Assembly (NCBI RefSeq): GCF_015082335.1
Contig: NZ_BLRL01000009.1
Coordinates: 116,353 to 180,352 of the forward strand
Reading direction: 5' to 3'
Length of the DNA stretch: 64,000 bases
Origin: Moritella sp. F3
GTDB lineage: Bacteria > Pseudomonadota > Gammaproteobacteria > Enterobacterales > Moritellaceae
Positions 28,987-37,464 of this stretch are shown here, one piece after another. Positions within the stretch are counted from its first letter, which is position 1. The number at the start of each line of letters is the position of its first letter. A program made the position numbers and the translations under genes. The notes under the pieces were generated by a model that saw nothing but the letters and a program-made list of their open reading frames with translations, had not been told where the DNA came from and searched no databases.

Positions 28987-30942
28987 TTATTGACCATTAC
29001 GATCCAACGAGCGAACCGCTTCGACCAAACGTAAAATACTTTCGATTTCAATATTATCGACCTTATTTAGCTCCCTCACGTGCGAGGCAATATTCGCACC
29101 TAAGGTATTAGACTCCGCGGTTTCATCAACGCTAACACTCGTGGTATGGTTGCTACCATTACTGATGTCATCTTCAACGCTAGTATCATCGTTACTATGA
29201 TCTTCACGATGATTAGCTTCGCCATCATTATTTTCAAGAACCACTTCATCTGCCAATTTTAATACTTCTTCAATAGACGTTAAGCCTTGTTTAGCAAAAT
29301 CCAGCGCAGATAATACTAATGGACGATAAAGCTTACTCTTACGCGCTTCCGCCTCAAACTCTGCAGCCGACTCACGTCGTAACGCATCACCCATCGCATC
29401 ATTGAGTTCTAATAATTCAAATACACCGATACGGCCACGGTAGCCGGTATAATTACAGCTTTGACAACCGACACTACGATAAAATTGTTCCTCACCGAAA
29501 GCTTCGTTACCGACCCGCTCTAAACACGCATGTTCACTGCTAGTCAGTTCATGGCTACTTTTACACTGGTTACATAATTTTCGCACTAAGCGCTGAGCAA
29601 CAACAGCACGTAATGCAGCACCAATTAAATAGCCGGGCGCGCCCATGTCCATTAATCGCAATGCACAGGTAATAGCGTCATTCGTATGCAGTGTCGATAA
29701 CACCATGTGACCCGTTAAGGCACCACGCAAGCCAATTTCAACGGTTTCTTTATCACGCATTTCGCCGACTAATAAGATATCCGGGTCTTGACGTAAACAA
29801 GTACGTAAAATATGCGCAAAGTCTAAACCAATCTTAGGGTTTACCTGTACTTGGCTGATCCGTGGTAGACGGTATTCCACTGGGTCTTCCACGGTAATAA
29901 TCTTTTTACCTGGTTCGTTTAGCTCACTCAACGCGGCATATAACGACGTTGTTTTACCACTACCAGTCGGGCCTGTTACCAATACCATGCCATGCGGGCG
30001 ACGGATCAAACTACGTAAACGTTTAATCAAATCTGCAGGCATACCTGTACTTTCTAACTGGAAAATACCTGAATCTTGATTAAGTAAACGCATTACCACA
30101 GATTCACCGTATTGCACCGGCATAGTCGACATACGGATATCAATCGATTGATTACGTACCTTTAAGTTAAAACGGCCATCTTGCGGTAAACGTTTCTCAG
30201 AAATATCTAAACCAGCCATTAATTTTAGGCGAAGTACTAAGGCCGGTACGATAGCCACTTCATTTAAGATATTTTCTTGTAGCACGCCATCAACACGTAA
30301 ACGAATACGCAAGGCTTTTTCATCGGGTTCAATATGAATATCCGAGGCACCGATTTGTACCGCGTCTTCAAACACCGAGTTAAGGAACTTAACGACAGTA
30401 GCTTCATTAGAAGCATCATCGACATCCTTGAAAATATCAAACTCTTGCGCTGGTCTATGCTCATCTTCTAGCTGACCAGCAAACGCTTCAATATCTTTCG
30501 TTCGGCGGTATAAACGATCGTATGCGGGTAATAGCTGGCTCTCTCGCACGATGGCAAATTCAAGCTGATACGCCGATAAGAAACTTGAAATCGCTTCTAC
30601 TGCATTCAAATCAGCTGGGTCACTCAAAGCAATAGTCAGCGTATCATGGTCAGCTTTAACCACTAATGCACGGTGTCGACGCGCGTGCACTTCCGGTAAC
30701 TTAAGCACCGTTTGCGAATCGATACTCAGCGTTGCGATATTTAAAAATGGGATATCTAACTGCTGAGATAAAAAGTTCAACAGTTGCTCTTCAGTAATAA
30801 AACCAAGATGAATTAATGTCGCACCCAACTTACGGCCACTACTACGCTGTTCTTTTAACGCTAAACCGAGTTGTTCATCACTGATGATACCTTCACCAAC
30901 CAGTAAATCACCCAGACGTTGTTTTAATTTTAATTGTGCCAT
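28987..30942 (-). CDS. mshE: MSHA pilus extension ATPase MshE with c-di-GMP-binding N-domain
   Basis: PilB/GspE-type hexameric ATPase (651 residues) that powers pilus extension. The N-terminus carries two 24-residue MshEN motifs, at 9-32 (starting Arg-Leu-Gly, ending Gln) and 38-61 (starting Lys-Leu-Gly, ending Gln-Gln), separated by five residues; this is the layout shown to bind cyclic di-GMP in V. cholerae MshE. Walker A Gly-Pro-Thr-Gly-Ser-Gly-Lys-Thr is near 321-329, with Asp/His boxes and a four-Cys zinc site (Cys-Asn-Gln-Cys and Cys-Gln-Ser-Cys) after it. The C-terminal part, about 575-651, is an acidic Asn/Asp/Ser-rich extension, making the protein longer than the roughly 575 residues I expect. 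Its start abuts the mshN stop. Confidence 0.95.
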   Translation of the reverse strand: MAQLKLKQRLGDLLVGEGIISDEQLGLALKEQRSSGRKLGATLIHLGFITEEQLLNFLSQQLDIPFLNIATLSIDSQTVLKLPEVHARRHRALVVKADHDTLTIALSDPADLNAVEAISSFLSAYQLEFAIVRESQLLPAYDRLYRRTKDIEAFAGQLEDEHRPAQEFDIFKDVDDASNEATVVKFLNSVFEDAVQIGASDIHIEPDEKALRIRLRVDGVLQENILNEVAIVPALVLRLKLMAGLDISEKRLPQDGRFNLKVRNQSIDIRMSTMPVQYGESVVMRLLNQDSGIFQLESTGMPADLIKRLRSLIRRPHGMVLVTGPTGSGKTTSLYAALSELNEPGKKIITVEDPVEYRLPRISQVQVNPKIGLDFAHILRTCLRQDPDILLVGEMRDKETVEIGLRGALTGHMVLSTLHTNDAITCALRLMDMGAPGYLIGAALRAVVAQRLVRKLCNQCKSSHELTSSEHACLERVGNEAFGEEQFYRSVGCQSCNYTGYRGRIGVFELLELNDAMGDALRRESAAEFEAEARKSKLYRPLVLSALDFAKQGLTSIEEVLKLADEVVLENNDGEANHREDHSNDDTSVEDDISNGSNHTTSVSVDETAESNTLGANIASHVRELNKVDNIEIESILRLVEAVRSLDRNGQ

Positions 30943-32204
30943 TACTGTTGCTCCAACTGGGTAATTCGCGCATTGATATAGTTACGTGATGATGCAGATA
31001 ACTGCCCCATATTTTGGGCTGTATGATAAGCATTTAACGCTAACCCCACTTGCTTGGCTTTATCTGCCGTAATACCCAGTCCTAACCACCATTTAGCGCG
31101 ATTAGGCTCGTGAACGGTTAGTTTTGTATAAGCAATTAATGCGGTATCTAAATCATCTAGGCTTTGTGCTAAACCAGCTAAGATCGCATAATAATCAACA
31201 TTACCTTCCACCGCAGGTTGATGTGGTTTTAGGTAATAATAAGCTTGTTGTTTATTCTTATTCTTGAGATAAATACGCGCCAGCATTAAGCGGAAATTAG
31301 TATATTCAGGTGAAATACTTAAGCCGTCTTGCAGCAACTTCACCGCTGATTGGGTACGCTGTTCACCATAAAAAATAGCGGCTAATTTTTCTCGAGATAG
31401 ATCATGTTGTTTATCAAAGGTTAATACCTTAGCAAATAATACTTTGGCACGTACCTTATCACCCGCTAACAATGCGCTTTCCGCTTGCTTTGCATAAAGC
31501 GCTGCTTGTTGCGTTGGCGTGCGAGTTACCGCTTTAATTGATACGCTGTCTTCAACTTCCGTCACACTCTCCAATGCAATTGGCTTGACGTCTCTAGCCA
31601 CTACATCCGTGGTTTTAGCGACGGCTTTATTGGTGCTGACGCGAGTGACGGGGGTCGCCACTATGTGCCTAGCTGGAGCTGTAACAACCTTTTGTTTCGT
31701 TATGGTTGCTGTTTCTTTTGCAAATAGCACTGCAGTAGACGGCGTTGTTGTAGATGATGCAACAGCCACAACCGGAACTGTCACGACAGGCTGTGTGTTT
31801 TGTGCTTCTTGCGCAGCTGTCACTATCGCATTATCGACATTAAGTTCTGCCATCACAGGCTTGGTAACCAATTCAGGGATAAGCTCTTGAGCAGCTAGCT
31901 TTTGATCGAGCGATTTTTTATGAATCGTTTTTGGGTCAACCGATTTTTGGTCAATAGATAGTTGCTCAGTCTGAACGCTCGATGTACTCACAGCGAATGT
32001 TGAATTCGTTGCATGACTATCTTTTTGCATAAACAAATATGCAGCTACAACAGCGACAACAACCATCGAAGTGACTAAACCAATAGCCACTTTATTATCG
32101 TTTTTAGGCGCAGCGACAATAACTGCACCGCTGCGTTCAGTCGCCGCTTGTTGTTGCTGGTTCTCTTTATCCAACCCTTTAAGCATTTGATTAATAACAC
32201 TCAC
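30942..32204 (-). CDS. mshN: MSHA biogenesis TPR protein MshN
   Basis: Inner-membrane protein (420 residues) with a short cytoplasmic part, one membrane helix near 40-60, a long low-complexity Thr/Val/Ala-rich linker (about 65-235) and C-terminal tetratricopeptide repeats (about 240-420). It probably organises the periplasmic side of the pilus machine. It overlaps mshM by four bases and mshE by one. Confidence 0.88.
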   Translation of the reverse strand: MSVINQMLKGLDKENQQQQAATERSGAVIVAAPKNDNKVAIGLVTSMVVVAVVAAYLFMQKDSHATNSTFAVSTSSVQTEQLSIDQKSVDPKTIHKKSLDQKLAAQELIPELVTKPVMAELNVDNAIVTAAQEAQNTQPVVTVPVVAVASSTTTPSTAVLFAKETATITKQKVVTAPARHIVATPVTRVSTNKAVAKTTDVVARDVKPIALESVTEVEDSVSIKAVTRTPTQQAALYAKQAESALLAGDKVRAKVLFAKVLTFDKQHDLSREKLAAIFYGEQRTQSAVKLLQDGLSISPEYTNFRLMLARIYLKNKNKQQAYYYLKPHQPAVEGNVDYYAILAGLAQSLDDLDTALIAYTKLTVHEPNRAKWWLGLGITADKAKQVGLALNAYHTAQNMGQLSASSRNYINARITQLEQQ

Positions 32205-33097
32205 AGTACTGACTCCCTAAACCACCAAATAACTAAAATCAATTCAATCACTAAAATACCCGCCATCACAGGTAAGCGAAGGTTGCGCGGTTGAATAGCA
32301 CTGTCAGTATCTTTTATTGCGAGTTTAACTAACTTTACATTAATATTTCGGACATTTTCGCCATAACTTAACATCAAACATTTATGCGCTAATACATTGA
32401 TCAAACGTGGAATACCACCACTTGATTGATGCAGTAATTTTAATGCTTTCGGCGCAAATAACGGTGCCCCGCGATAACCAGATACTGTTAAACGGTGTTC
32501 TACATAGCTGGCGGTTTCATTCGCTAATAATGGTCGTAACTGGTAGAAAAAGGTGATCCGCTGACGTAATTGACGGAGGTTATCTTGCTTTAAACGCGCA
32601 TCTAATTCAGGCTGTCCAAACAACACCACTTGCATCAATTTCTTGCTTTCGGTCTCTAAATTACTGATCAAACGTAATGCTTCTAATGTTTCATGCGGCA
32701 GCATCTGCGCTTCGTCGATTAATAGCACAACTTGTTTATCTTCTGCTGACAACGCGATCAAACGATGATTAAGCGCAGCGGTCAATTGCTGCTGATCTAA
32801 ATTGCTATCGAGACTTAATTCACTCGCAACCGCCGCGCGCATTTCATTTGGCGTTAAGTACGGATTAGGCAAATAGGCAATGACATAATCATCTCCTAAT
32901 TCATTTAGTAACTTACGACAAATTAGCGTTTTACCGGTGCCAACTTCACCAGTCACCTTAATAAAGCCCTCACCCGAGGCAAGTGCAGTAGTCAGTACTT
33001 GCAATGCCTCAAAGTGTGGCACTAACGGATGATAAAATTGAGTGTTAGGAGTCAATCCAAACGGAACCTCGGTCAAACCAAAATGCGTTTTATACAT
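32201..33097 (-). CDS. mshM: MSHA biogenesis AAA ATPase MshM (ExeA-like)
   Basis: ATPase of 298 residues related to ExeA/GspA. Walker A Gly-Glu-Val-Gly-Thr-Gly-Lys-Thr is near 45-52 and Walker B Val-Leu-Leu-Ile-Asp-Glu-Ala-Gln near 122-129. A C-terminal membrane helix (about 272-292) anchors it. ExeA-type proteins help secretin assembly through peptidoglycan, which suits its place directly after mshL. The start overlaps the mshL stop by one base. Confidence 0.9.
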   Translation of the reverse strand: MYKTHFGLTEVPFGLTPNTQFYHPLVPHFEALQVLTTALASGEGFIKVTGEVGTGKTLICRKLLNELGDDYVIAYLPNPYLTPNEMRAAVASELSLDSNLDQQQLTAALNHRLIALSAEDKQVVLLIDEAQMLPHETLEALRLISNLETESKKLMQVVLFGQPELDARLKQDNLRQLRQRITFFYQLRPLLANETASYVEHRLTVSGYRGAPLFAPKALKLLHQSSGGIPRLINVLAHKCLMLSYGENVRNINVKLVKLAIKDTDSAIQPRNLRLPVMAGILVIELILVIWWFRESVL

Positions 33098-34695
33098 TAC
33101 CCTTGCTCATTGTTTTTTTCTGTTGGGTACCACTGCTCAAGTAACTCAGCAGAGCGCTCTAGTTCAAGGCGCCAAGTATTCTGATCAACCACAATAGGTT
33201 TAATTAAAATAATTAATTCTGTTTTCTGTACTGACTGTGAGCGATTGGTAAAGAGTTCTCCTAACCAAGGGATATCCCCTAAAAATGGGACTTTCGCCAC
33301 GAGATCTTCATTCGCCGTTTTCATTAAACCGCCAATAACAATAATCTCACCACTTTTAGCTTTAACGACTGTATCTGTTTCGCGCACGTCACTTTTGGCC
33401 AGCGGCAACTCAATACCAGCAACAGTTTTACTCGAGTCAGTTACATCAATAATCGATGGATGAACGTGTAACAATACCCCACCATCACGATCAATCTGCG
33501 GTGTTACATCCAGTGCGATACCAGAGAAAAATGGTGTTAATTCAATGTCTTGATCTATGTTATCGTTTTCTGTTGATGTCGTTGTACTGTAGCCGGTGAC
33601 AAAATATTCATCGCTACCGACTTTAATCACCGCTTTTTGATTATTTAGTGCAGTAACGCGAGGGCTAGATAGGACGTTTACATCACCCTGAGTTTTTAAT
33701 AAACTGATTGCAGCACTAAAATCATTACCTGCCAGTGTTAATACCCCAGCACTAGACGCAATGTCTGTGATATCAGCAACACTAAAGTTAAATGATGAAT
33801 CAGGTACAACGGCAGAATTATTTACATTCCAATCAATACCTTGTTTATAACCGTCACTTAATGTTACTTCCATTATTTTAACTTCAAGCAAGACCTGGCG
33901 TTGTAATTGTTGCTCTGCTTTAGCAAGGAAGTCTTTAATTTTACGAATATCTTTCGGGTAACCGTGCACAGTCACTAGACCCGCTTGTGGGCTGATAATA
34001 ACTTGGGTATCTTTTTGATTAGCCGTTAGGCCTAATAACGTATTTTCTAATTCCGCCCAATAATCGGTATCCGTTTGCGTCGATATCTCGGTACCAGTAC
34101 TCGTTGATGATGACGATGAGTCAGATGAACTATCATCATCTGAAGAACTACTAGAAGAGCCATTATCAGTCAAATAACCAGAACTAATTGAGCTATTTGA
34201 TAAACCATTACGCTTCATCAACAAATAGTTCATCGGGATTATTTCAGTGCGCACACCCGCACCATTCACGCGATAAGTATTACCTTGACGCTGAATATCA
34301 TAACCATACATATCTGCAACCGCATCCATGGTTTCTGCGATAGTGACATCATTAAGCACAACAGTCACACGACCAGATACATCTGGATTAACAGTTAAGT
34401 TATATTTAGTGCCTTTCAATAACGAACCAAAGAACTGACGCGCTGTGACAGACTTAGCAGAGATATCCATACGCTGTTCAACAACAGGGGTATTCAGCCC
34501 CTCATTACCATCAAATGCTGGTAACAATTCTGCATTCACATCATCGGGTACCGTCCAAGCTTGCGCCTCGGCATCTGCACGATCAAGCTCAGCTTGAATT
34601 GATTCTTTGATCACAACAGGCTCAAGTGAGCTACGCGTTGTTTCGCAGCCCGTTAAAAACACACCTAAAATAATTGCAAGATACAACTTTTTCAT
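33097..34695 (-). CDS. mshL: MSHA outer-membrane secretin MshL
   Basis: PilQ-family secretin (532 residues) forming the outer-membrane pore for the pilus. It is a lipoprotein with lipobox Leu-Thr-Gly-Cys (Cys-17). N-domains (about 70-150) are followed by a Ser/Asp-rich low-complexity linker (about 168-205) and the secretin core (about 330-520), including the Val-Pro-Phe-Leu-Gly-Asp-Ile-Pro-x-Leu-Gly signature. It lies in the conserved mshK-L-M order. Confidence 0.94.
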   Translation of the reverse strand: MKKLYLAIILGVFLTGCETTRSSLEPVVIKESIQAELDRADAEAQAWTVPDDVNAELLPAFDGNEGLNTPVVEQRMDISAKSVTARQFFGSLLKGTKYNLTVNPDVSGRVTVVLNDVTIAETMDAVADMYGYDIQRQGNTYRVNGAGVRTEIIPMNYLLMKRNGLSNSSISSGYLTDNGSSSSSSDDDSSSDSSSSSTSTGTEISTQTDTDYWAELENTLLGLTANQKDTQVIISPQAGLVTVHGYPKDIRKIKDFLAKAEQQLQRQVLLEVKIMEVTLSDGYKQGIDWNVNNSAVVPDSSFNFSVADITDIASSAGVLTLAGNDFSAAISLLKTQGDVNVLSSPRVTALNNQKAVIKVGSDEYFVTGYSTTTSTENDNIDQDIELTPFFSGIALDVTPQIDRDGGVLLHVHPSIIDVTDSSKTVAGIELPLAKSDVRETDTVVKAKSGEIIVIGGLMKTANEDLVAKVPFLGDIPWLGELFTNRSQSVQKTELIILIKPIVVDQNTWRLELERSAELLEQWYPTEKNNEQG

Positions 34696-34710
34696 AATTA
34701 AATTTGAGCC

Positions 34711-35055
34711 TTAATGTTTAATTTTACTGCCAAATAATGACAATCTAAATTCTTTATCGTTACGGATGAAATACACAAAGTCATCAGTAATACGGCGGAT
34801 CTGGAAACCAGAAACCCAGCTACCGGCGGTGACTTCTTTATCATTCATGATGGCAACATGGCTATTATCTCGCACAAAAATAGCCTGTAAGCGCGGTATA
34901 TGCACCTTTGCTTTAGTTTCACTGCGGGCAATGGGGTCTGCAGCCCCCCAAGGACCAGTGGGATCGTCTAACACATTACCATTAATAACACCTTGACCGG
35001 CTAACGCAAAAGTTGAACTCATCAGGATGAAAATCGGCAGTAATAATTTAACCAC
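34711..35055 (-). CDS. mshK: MSHA biogenesis protein MshK (PilP-like)
   Basis: Small exported protein (114 residues) with a signal peptide (about 1-19, ending Ala-Leu-Ala) and a beta-rich domain resembling the PilP/GspC homology region that contacts the secretin N-domains. The start overlaps mshJ by 8 bases. Recognition rests mostly on position between mshJ and mshL, with size and topology agreeing. Confidence 0.85.
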   Translation of the reverse strand: MVKLLLPIFILMSSTFALAGQGVINGNVLDDPTGPWGAADPIARSETKAKVHIPRLQAIFVRDNSHVAIMNDKEVTAGSWVSGFQIRRITDDFVYFIRNDKEFRLSLFGSKIKH

Positions 35056-35830
35056 GAATAAACTCCTTATTAATACTCAAGGTATAGATTTCCATCACCA
35101 CTTCAGCGGTTGGATATTCTTGCATTTGATAGTCAAATACTTCCCAGTAGAATTTTTTGGGCAATTGCTCAATAGAGTCCAGGTAGGCTTGAATATCAAA
35201 GAACGCACCTGTCATGGTAATACGTAAACCATGGCGATAAAGCAACACTTCTGAGCCGCTCGACTCTAAAACGCTATTAATATTACTCGAAATAGCGTCC
35301 GATTTAATCAACTCAGCAGAGTTAACCTCTTGGCCACTGGCATTCGCCATTTTTGGCTTAGGTTGGCTTTGCTCATTTTCTGATTTTTTGTTGCTATTAC
35401 CCGTGATAGTTGTCACTGGTAATGACTCGATACCAAGCAATTTCACTTTTTTCGCTCGACTTAACACATCACCTAATACCAATGCCATCTGGTTGGAATT
35501 AATTAAGTCTGCGGTCAGATCTGCTAATTTACCATTGGCTTCCTTGAGTTCATTTTCAGCGCGAGCAATACGTAACTTGATCACCTTATTCGGATCTGTC
35601 GTTAAGACTTGCTTTAATTCGGTAATGGTAAAATCATATTGTCGCTGCTGCTGTGTTAACGACGACAATTGAGTCGTTAACTGCTTGTCACGTGCATAGT
35701 TCGGCTCAAGTACAAAGCTAAAAATCACATAAACAATCGCACTCGCTAACGCGCCAACCAGTAGCACACGCTCACGCATTGATAACTGATTAAATTTTTC
35801 ATTCAGGGTGAGCCAATGTTGCTTCATCAT
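35048..35830 (-). CDS. mshJ: MSHA biogenesis protein MshJ (PilO/GspM-like)
   Basis: Bitopic inner-membrane protein of 260 residues with a membrane helix near 25-43, a coiled coil (about 48-120) and a C-terminal ferredoxin-like domain, as in PilO. A Ser/Asn/Lys-rich segment around 145-185 probably accounts for extra length compared with shorter MshJ proteins. It overlaps the upstream PilN-like gene by four bases. Confidence 0.87.
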   Translation of the reverse strand: MMKQHWLTLNEKFNQLSMRERVLLVGALASAIVYVIFSFVLEPNYARDKQLTTQLSSLTQQQRQYDFTITELKQVLTTDPNKVIKLRIARAENELKEANGKLADLTADLINSNQMALVLGDVLSRAKKVKLLGIESLPVTTITGNSNKKSENEQSQPKPKMANASGQEVNSAELIKSDAISSNINSVLESSGSEVLLYRHGLRITMTGAFFDIQAYLDSIEQLPKKFYWEVFDYQMQEYPTAEVVMEIYTLSINKEFIRG

Positions 35831-36426
35831 TTATTGGCCTCCGTAATAGGCGAATTAGTTAAGGTAAATGCGATAATATCATCTTCATTACGGCTAATAT
35901 TAAGCTGGCTAAACTCACGCCCTTGCAATGATTTACCCGCCGAGAATTTACCAATCCAACGAGGGATCGCATCATGATTACGCGCAATACCTTGCAAGGT
36001 CATGCTGCTGCCCGCTAAACGAATTTGATTTAAGCGAATGTCTTTATCACGTTGTCGCGCCAAGTCTGACATTAAGATAGCAAAACCACTGCTTTGAACT
36101 TCAGCCAATTGTGATAATTGCACCAATAACTCATCACGGTATTTCAAGCGTGTTTTTAAGAGTTCGAGCTGTTGAGATAACGCTGGATTTTGCACATGAC
36201 GAGCCACTTTGTCAGAGAGTACATCAACTTCACTTTCCAATGCCGCTACCTGCTGTTTTACGTTGCTAACCTTTGCCACTGACGCGGTAATATCATTTTC
36301 AGATAATACCGTAAGCGTCAGCATCAATAAGATGGCGCTAACAATAATCACTAGCCCCTGTGCTAACGTAAAACGCTCTTTCTTTGGCCTAAACGCCTGA
36401 GTATATAAATTTACGCGAGTCTTCAT
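35827..36426 (-). CDS. mshI2: MSHA biogenesis PilN-like protein (MshI2)
   Basis: The 199-residue protein has a short cytoplasmic N-terminus, a membrane helix (about 22-42), a coiled coil (about 50-110) and a C-terminal ferredoxin-like domain, the PilN/GspL-C layout. In the cytoplasmic tail, Val-Asn-Leu-Tyr resembles the PilN motif that docks onto PilM (here MshI). It sits between mshI (PilM-like) and mshJ (PilO-like) with one- to four-base overlaps. The symbol is used in some Vibrio annotations only. Confidence 0.82.
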   Translation of the reverse strand: MKTRVNLYTQAFRPKKERFTLAQGLVIIVSAILLMLTLTVLSENDITASVAKVSNVKQQVAALESEVDVLSDKVARHVQNPALSQQLELLKTRLKYRDELLVQLSQLAEVQSSGFAILMSDLARQRDKDIRLNQIRLAGSSMTLQGIARNHDAIPRWIGKFSAGKSLQGREFSQLNISRNEDDIIAFTLTNSPITEANK

Positions 36427-37334
36427 TACAGTTTTTCCAAAGCGCCGCCAATGGCAGGTAAAAATCCAATATCCACATTATCAGTAATAATCGCATGCGT
36501 TAACGGCGTCACTGGAGTAGTAAAGTTAAGTTGTATACGGGTGATGAGCGGTTCTAAAATAGCACTCGGCAAGGCTAAGTTGATTGCTTTTACTTCCGGT
36601 AGTTTTAACTGGCTAACAACAAAGTCAGCTGAGCGCTGAATTTCCAAGCTAAAATTATCTAATAACGGACTATCAAGTTGATTTTCTTGTAAATCACGTA
36701 ATCGAGAAAAGCCACGCAAGCGACGTGAGAAATACAGCTGATTATCATAAATAATCGTTAAATTGATTTCTTGGTAATCTTGCTGAGCAATTAACATTTG
36801 AGTCGTTTTTTGCTCATCACCAGCACGGGTGTTAAATAGGTTTGCAGTTGCTAACTCCTCAATACCTATGCTGACCAATTCCAATTTTGCTTGCTGCATG
36901 GCCGTGACGATTAATTCAACCACGCTTTTTGGACAATAAACTAAATTGATTTTATTTTGATTAGGTACCGAAAAATAATCAAACACGACCGTATCGATCG
37001 CTTCATTAATAAATTCTTTAGCAATGAAAGGCAATGAGCTCGCAATTTCATTATCAGGTACGTTTGGCTTGTCTATTTGGAGTAACTGATACACCTGATT
37101 TGACAGCACCACATGGCAACTAGCTGCCTGTAAATGATGCTTTGTAACCATTTCATCTAACGTTTTAACCAGTGCTGACATATCAGACAGCGCAACAGAA
37201 TCAAGTACTGAAATAGCTTCATTACCCGCTGACAAAGCACAAATGTCAACCCGCTGTTTAGCGATAAAAACACCCAGTTTAGCTTGTGTATTACGATTTT
37301 TTAACCAGGGTATACGCATAAAATGTTGTTGCAC
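36426..37334 (-). CDS. mshI: MSHA biogenesis protein MshI (PilM-like)
   Basis: The 302-residue protein resembles the actin-like PilM component that sits under the inner membrane and binds the PilN-type protein. No membrane segment is apparent, and the nucleotide-binding motifs are weak, as is common for MshI. It is the first gene of the long mshI-to-mshG transcript; the 130-base gap to csrD upstream should hold its promoter. Confidence 0.87.
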   Translation of the reverse strand: MQQHFMRIPWLKNRNTQAKLGVFIAKQRVDICALSAGNEAISVLDSVALSDMSALVKTLDEMVTKHHLQAASCHVVLSNQVYQLLQIDKPNVPDNEIASSLPFIAKEFINEAIDTVVFDYFSVPNQNKINLVYCPKSVVELIVTAMQQAKLELVSIGIEELATANLFNTRAGDEQKTTQMLIAQQDYQEINLTIIYDNQLYFSRRLRGFSRLRDLQENQLDSPLLDNFSLEIQRSADFVVSQLKLPEVKAINLALPSAILEPLITRIQLNFTTPVTPLTHAIITDNVDIGFLPAIGGALEKL

Positions 37335-37464
37335 CTAAATAAATTAATAATTGTAAATAACGTGATGGCTATAATACTTCAATCAGCTTTAAGTAGTAAG
37401 TAAAGTGTGACATTAGCACAAAATGGACTCTTAGAAAGAGTTAAATGACCACGTTAAAGTGACG

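Noticed and set aside
34078..34200. Ser/Asp codon repeat in mshL as a phase-variable microsatellite
   Set aside because: Codons are mixed (TCA, AGT, TCT, GAT) with no uniform repeat unit, so slippage is unlikely; it is read as a flexible linker.
37405..37420. CRP-like site TGTGA...CACA between csrD and mshI
   Set aside because: The half-sites are spaced one base too close and the second half is imperfect; not enough to call an operator.
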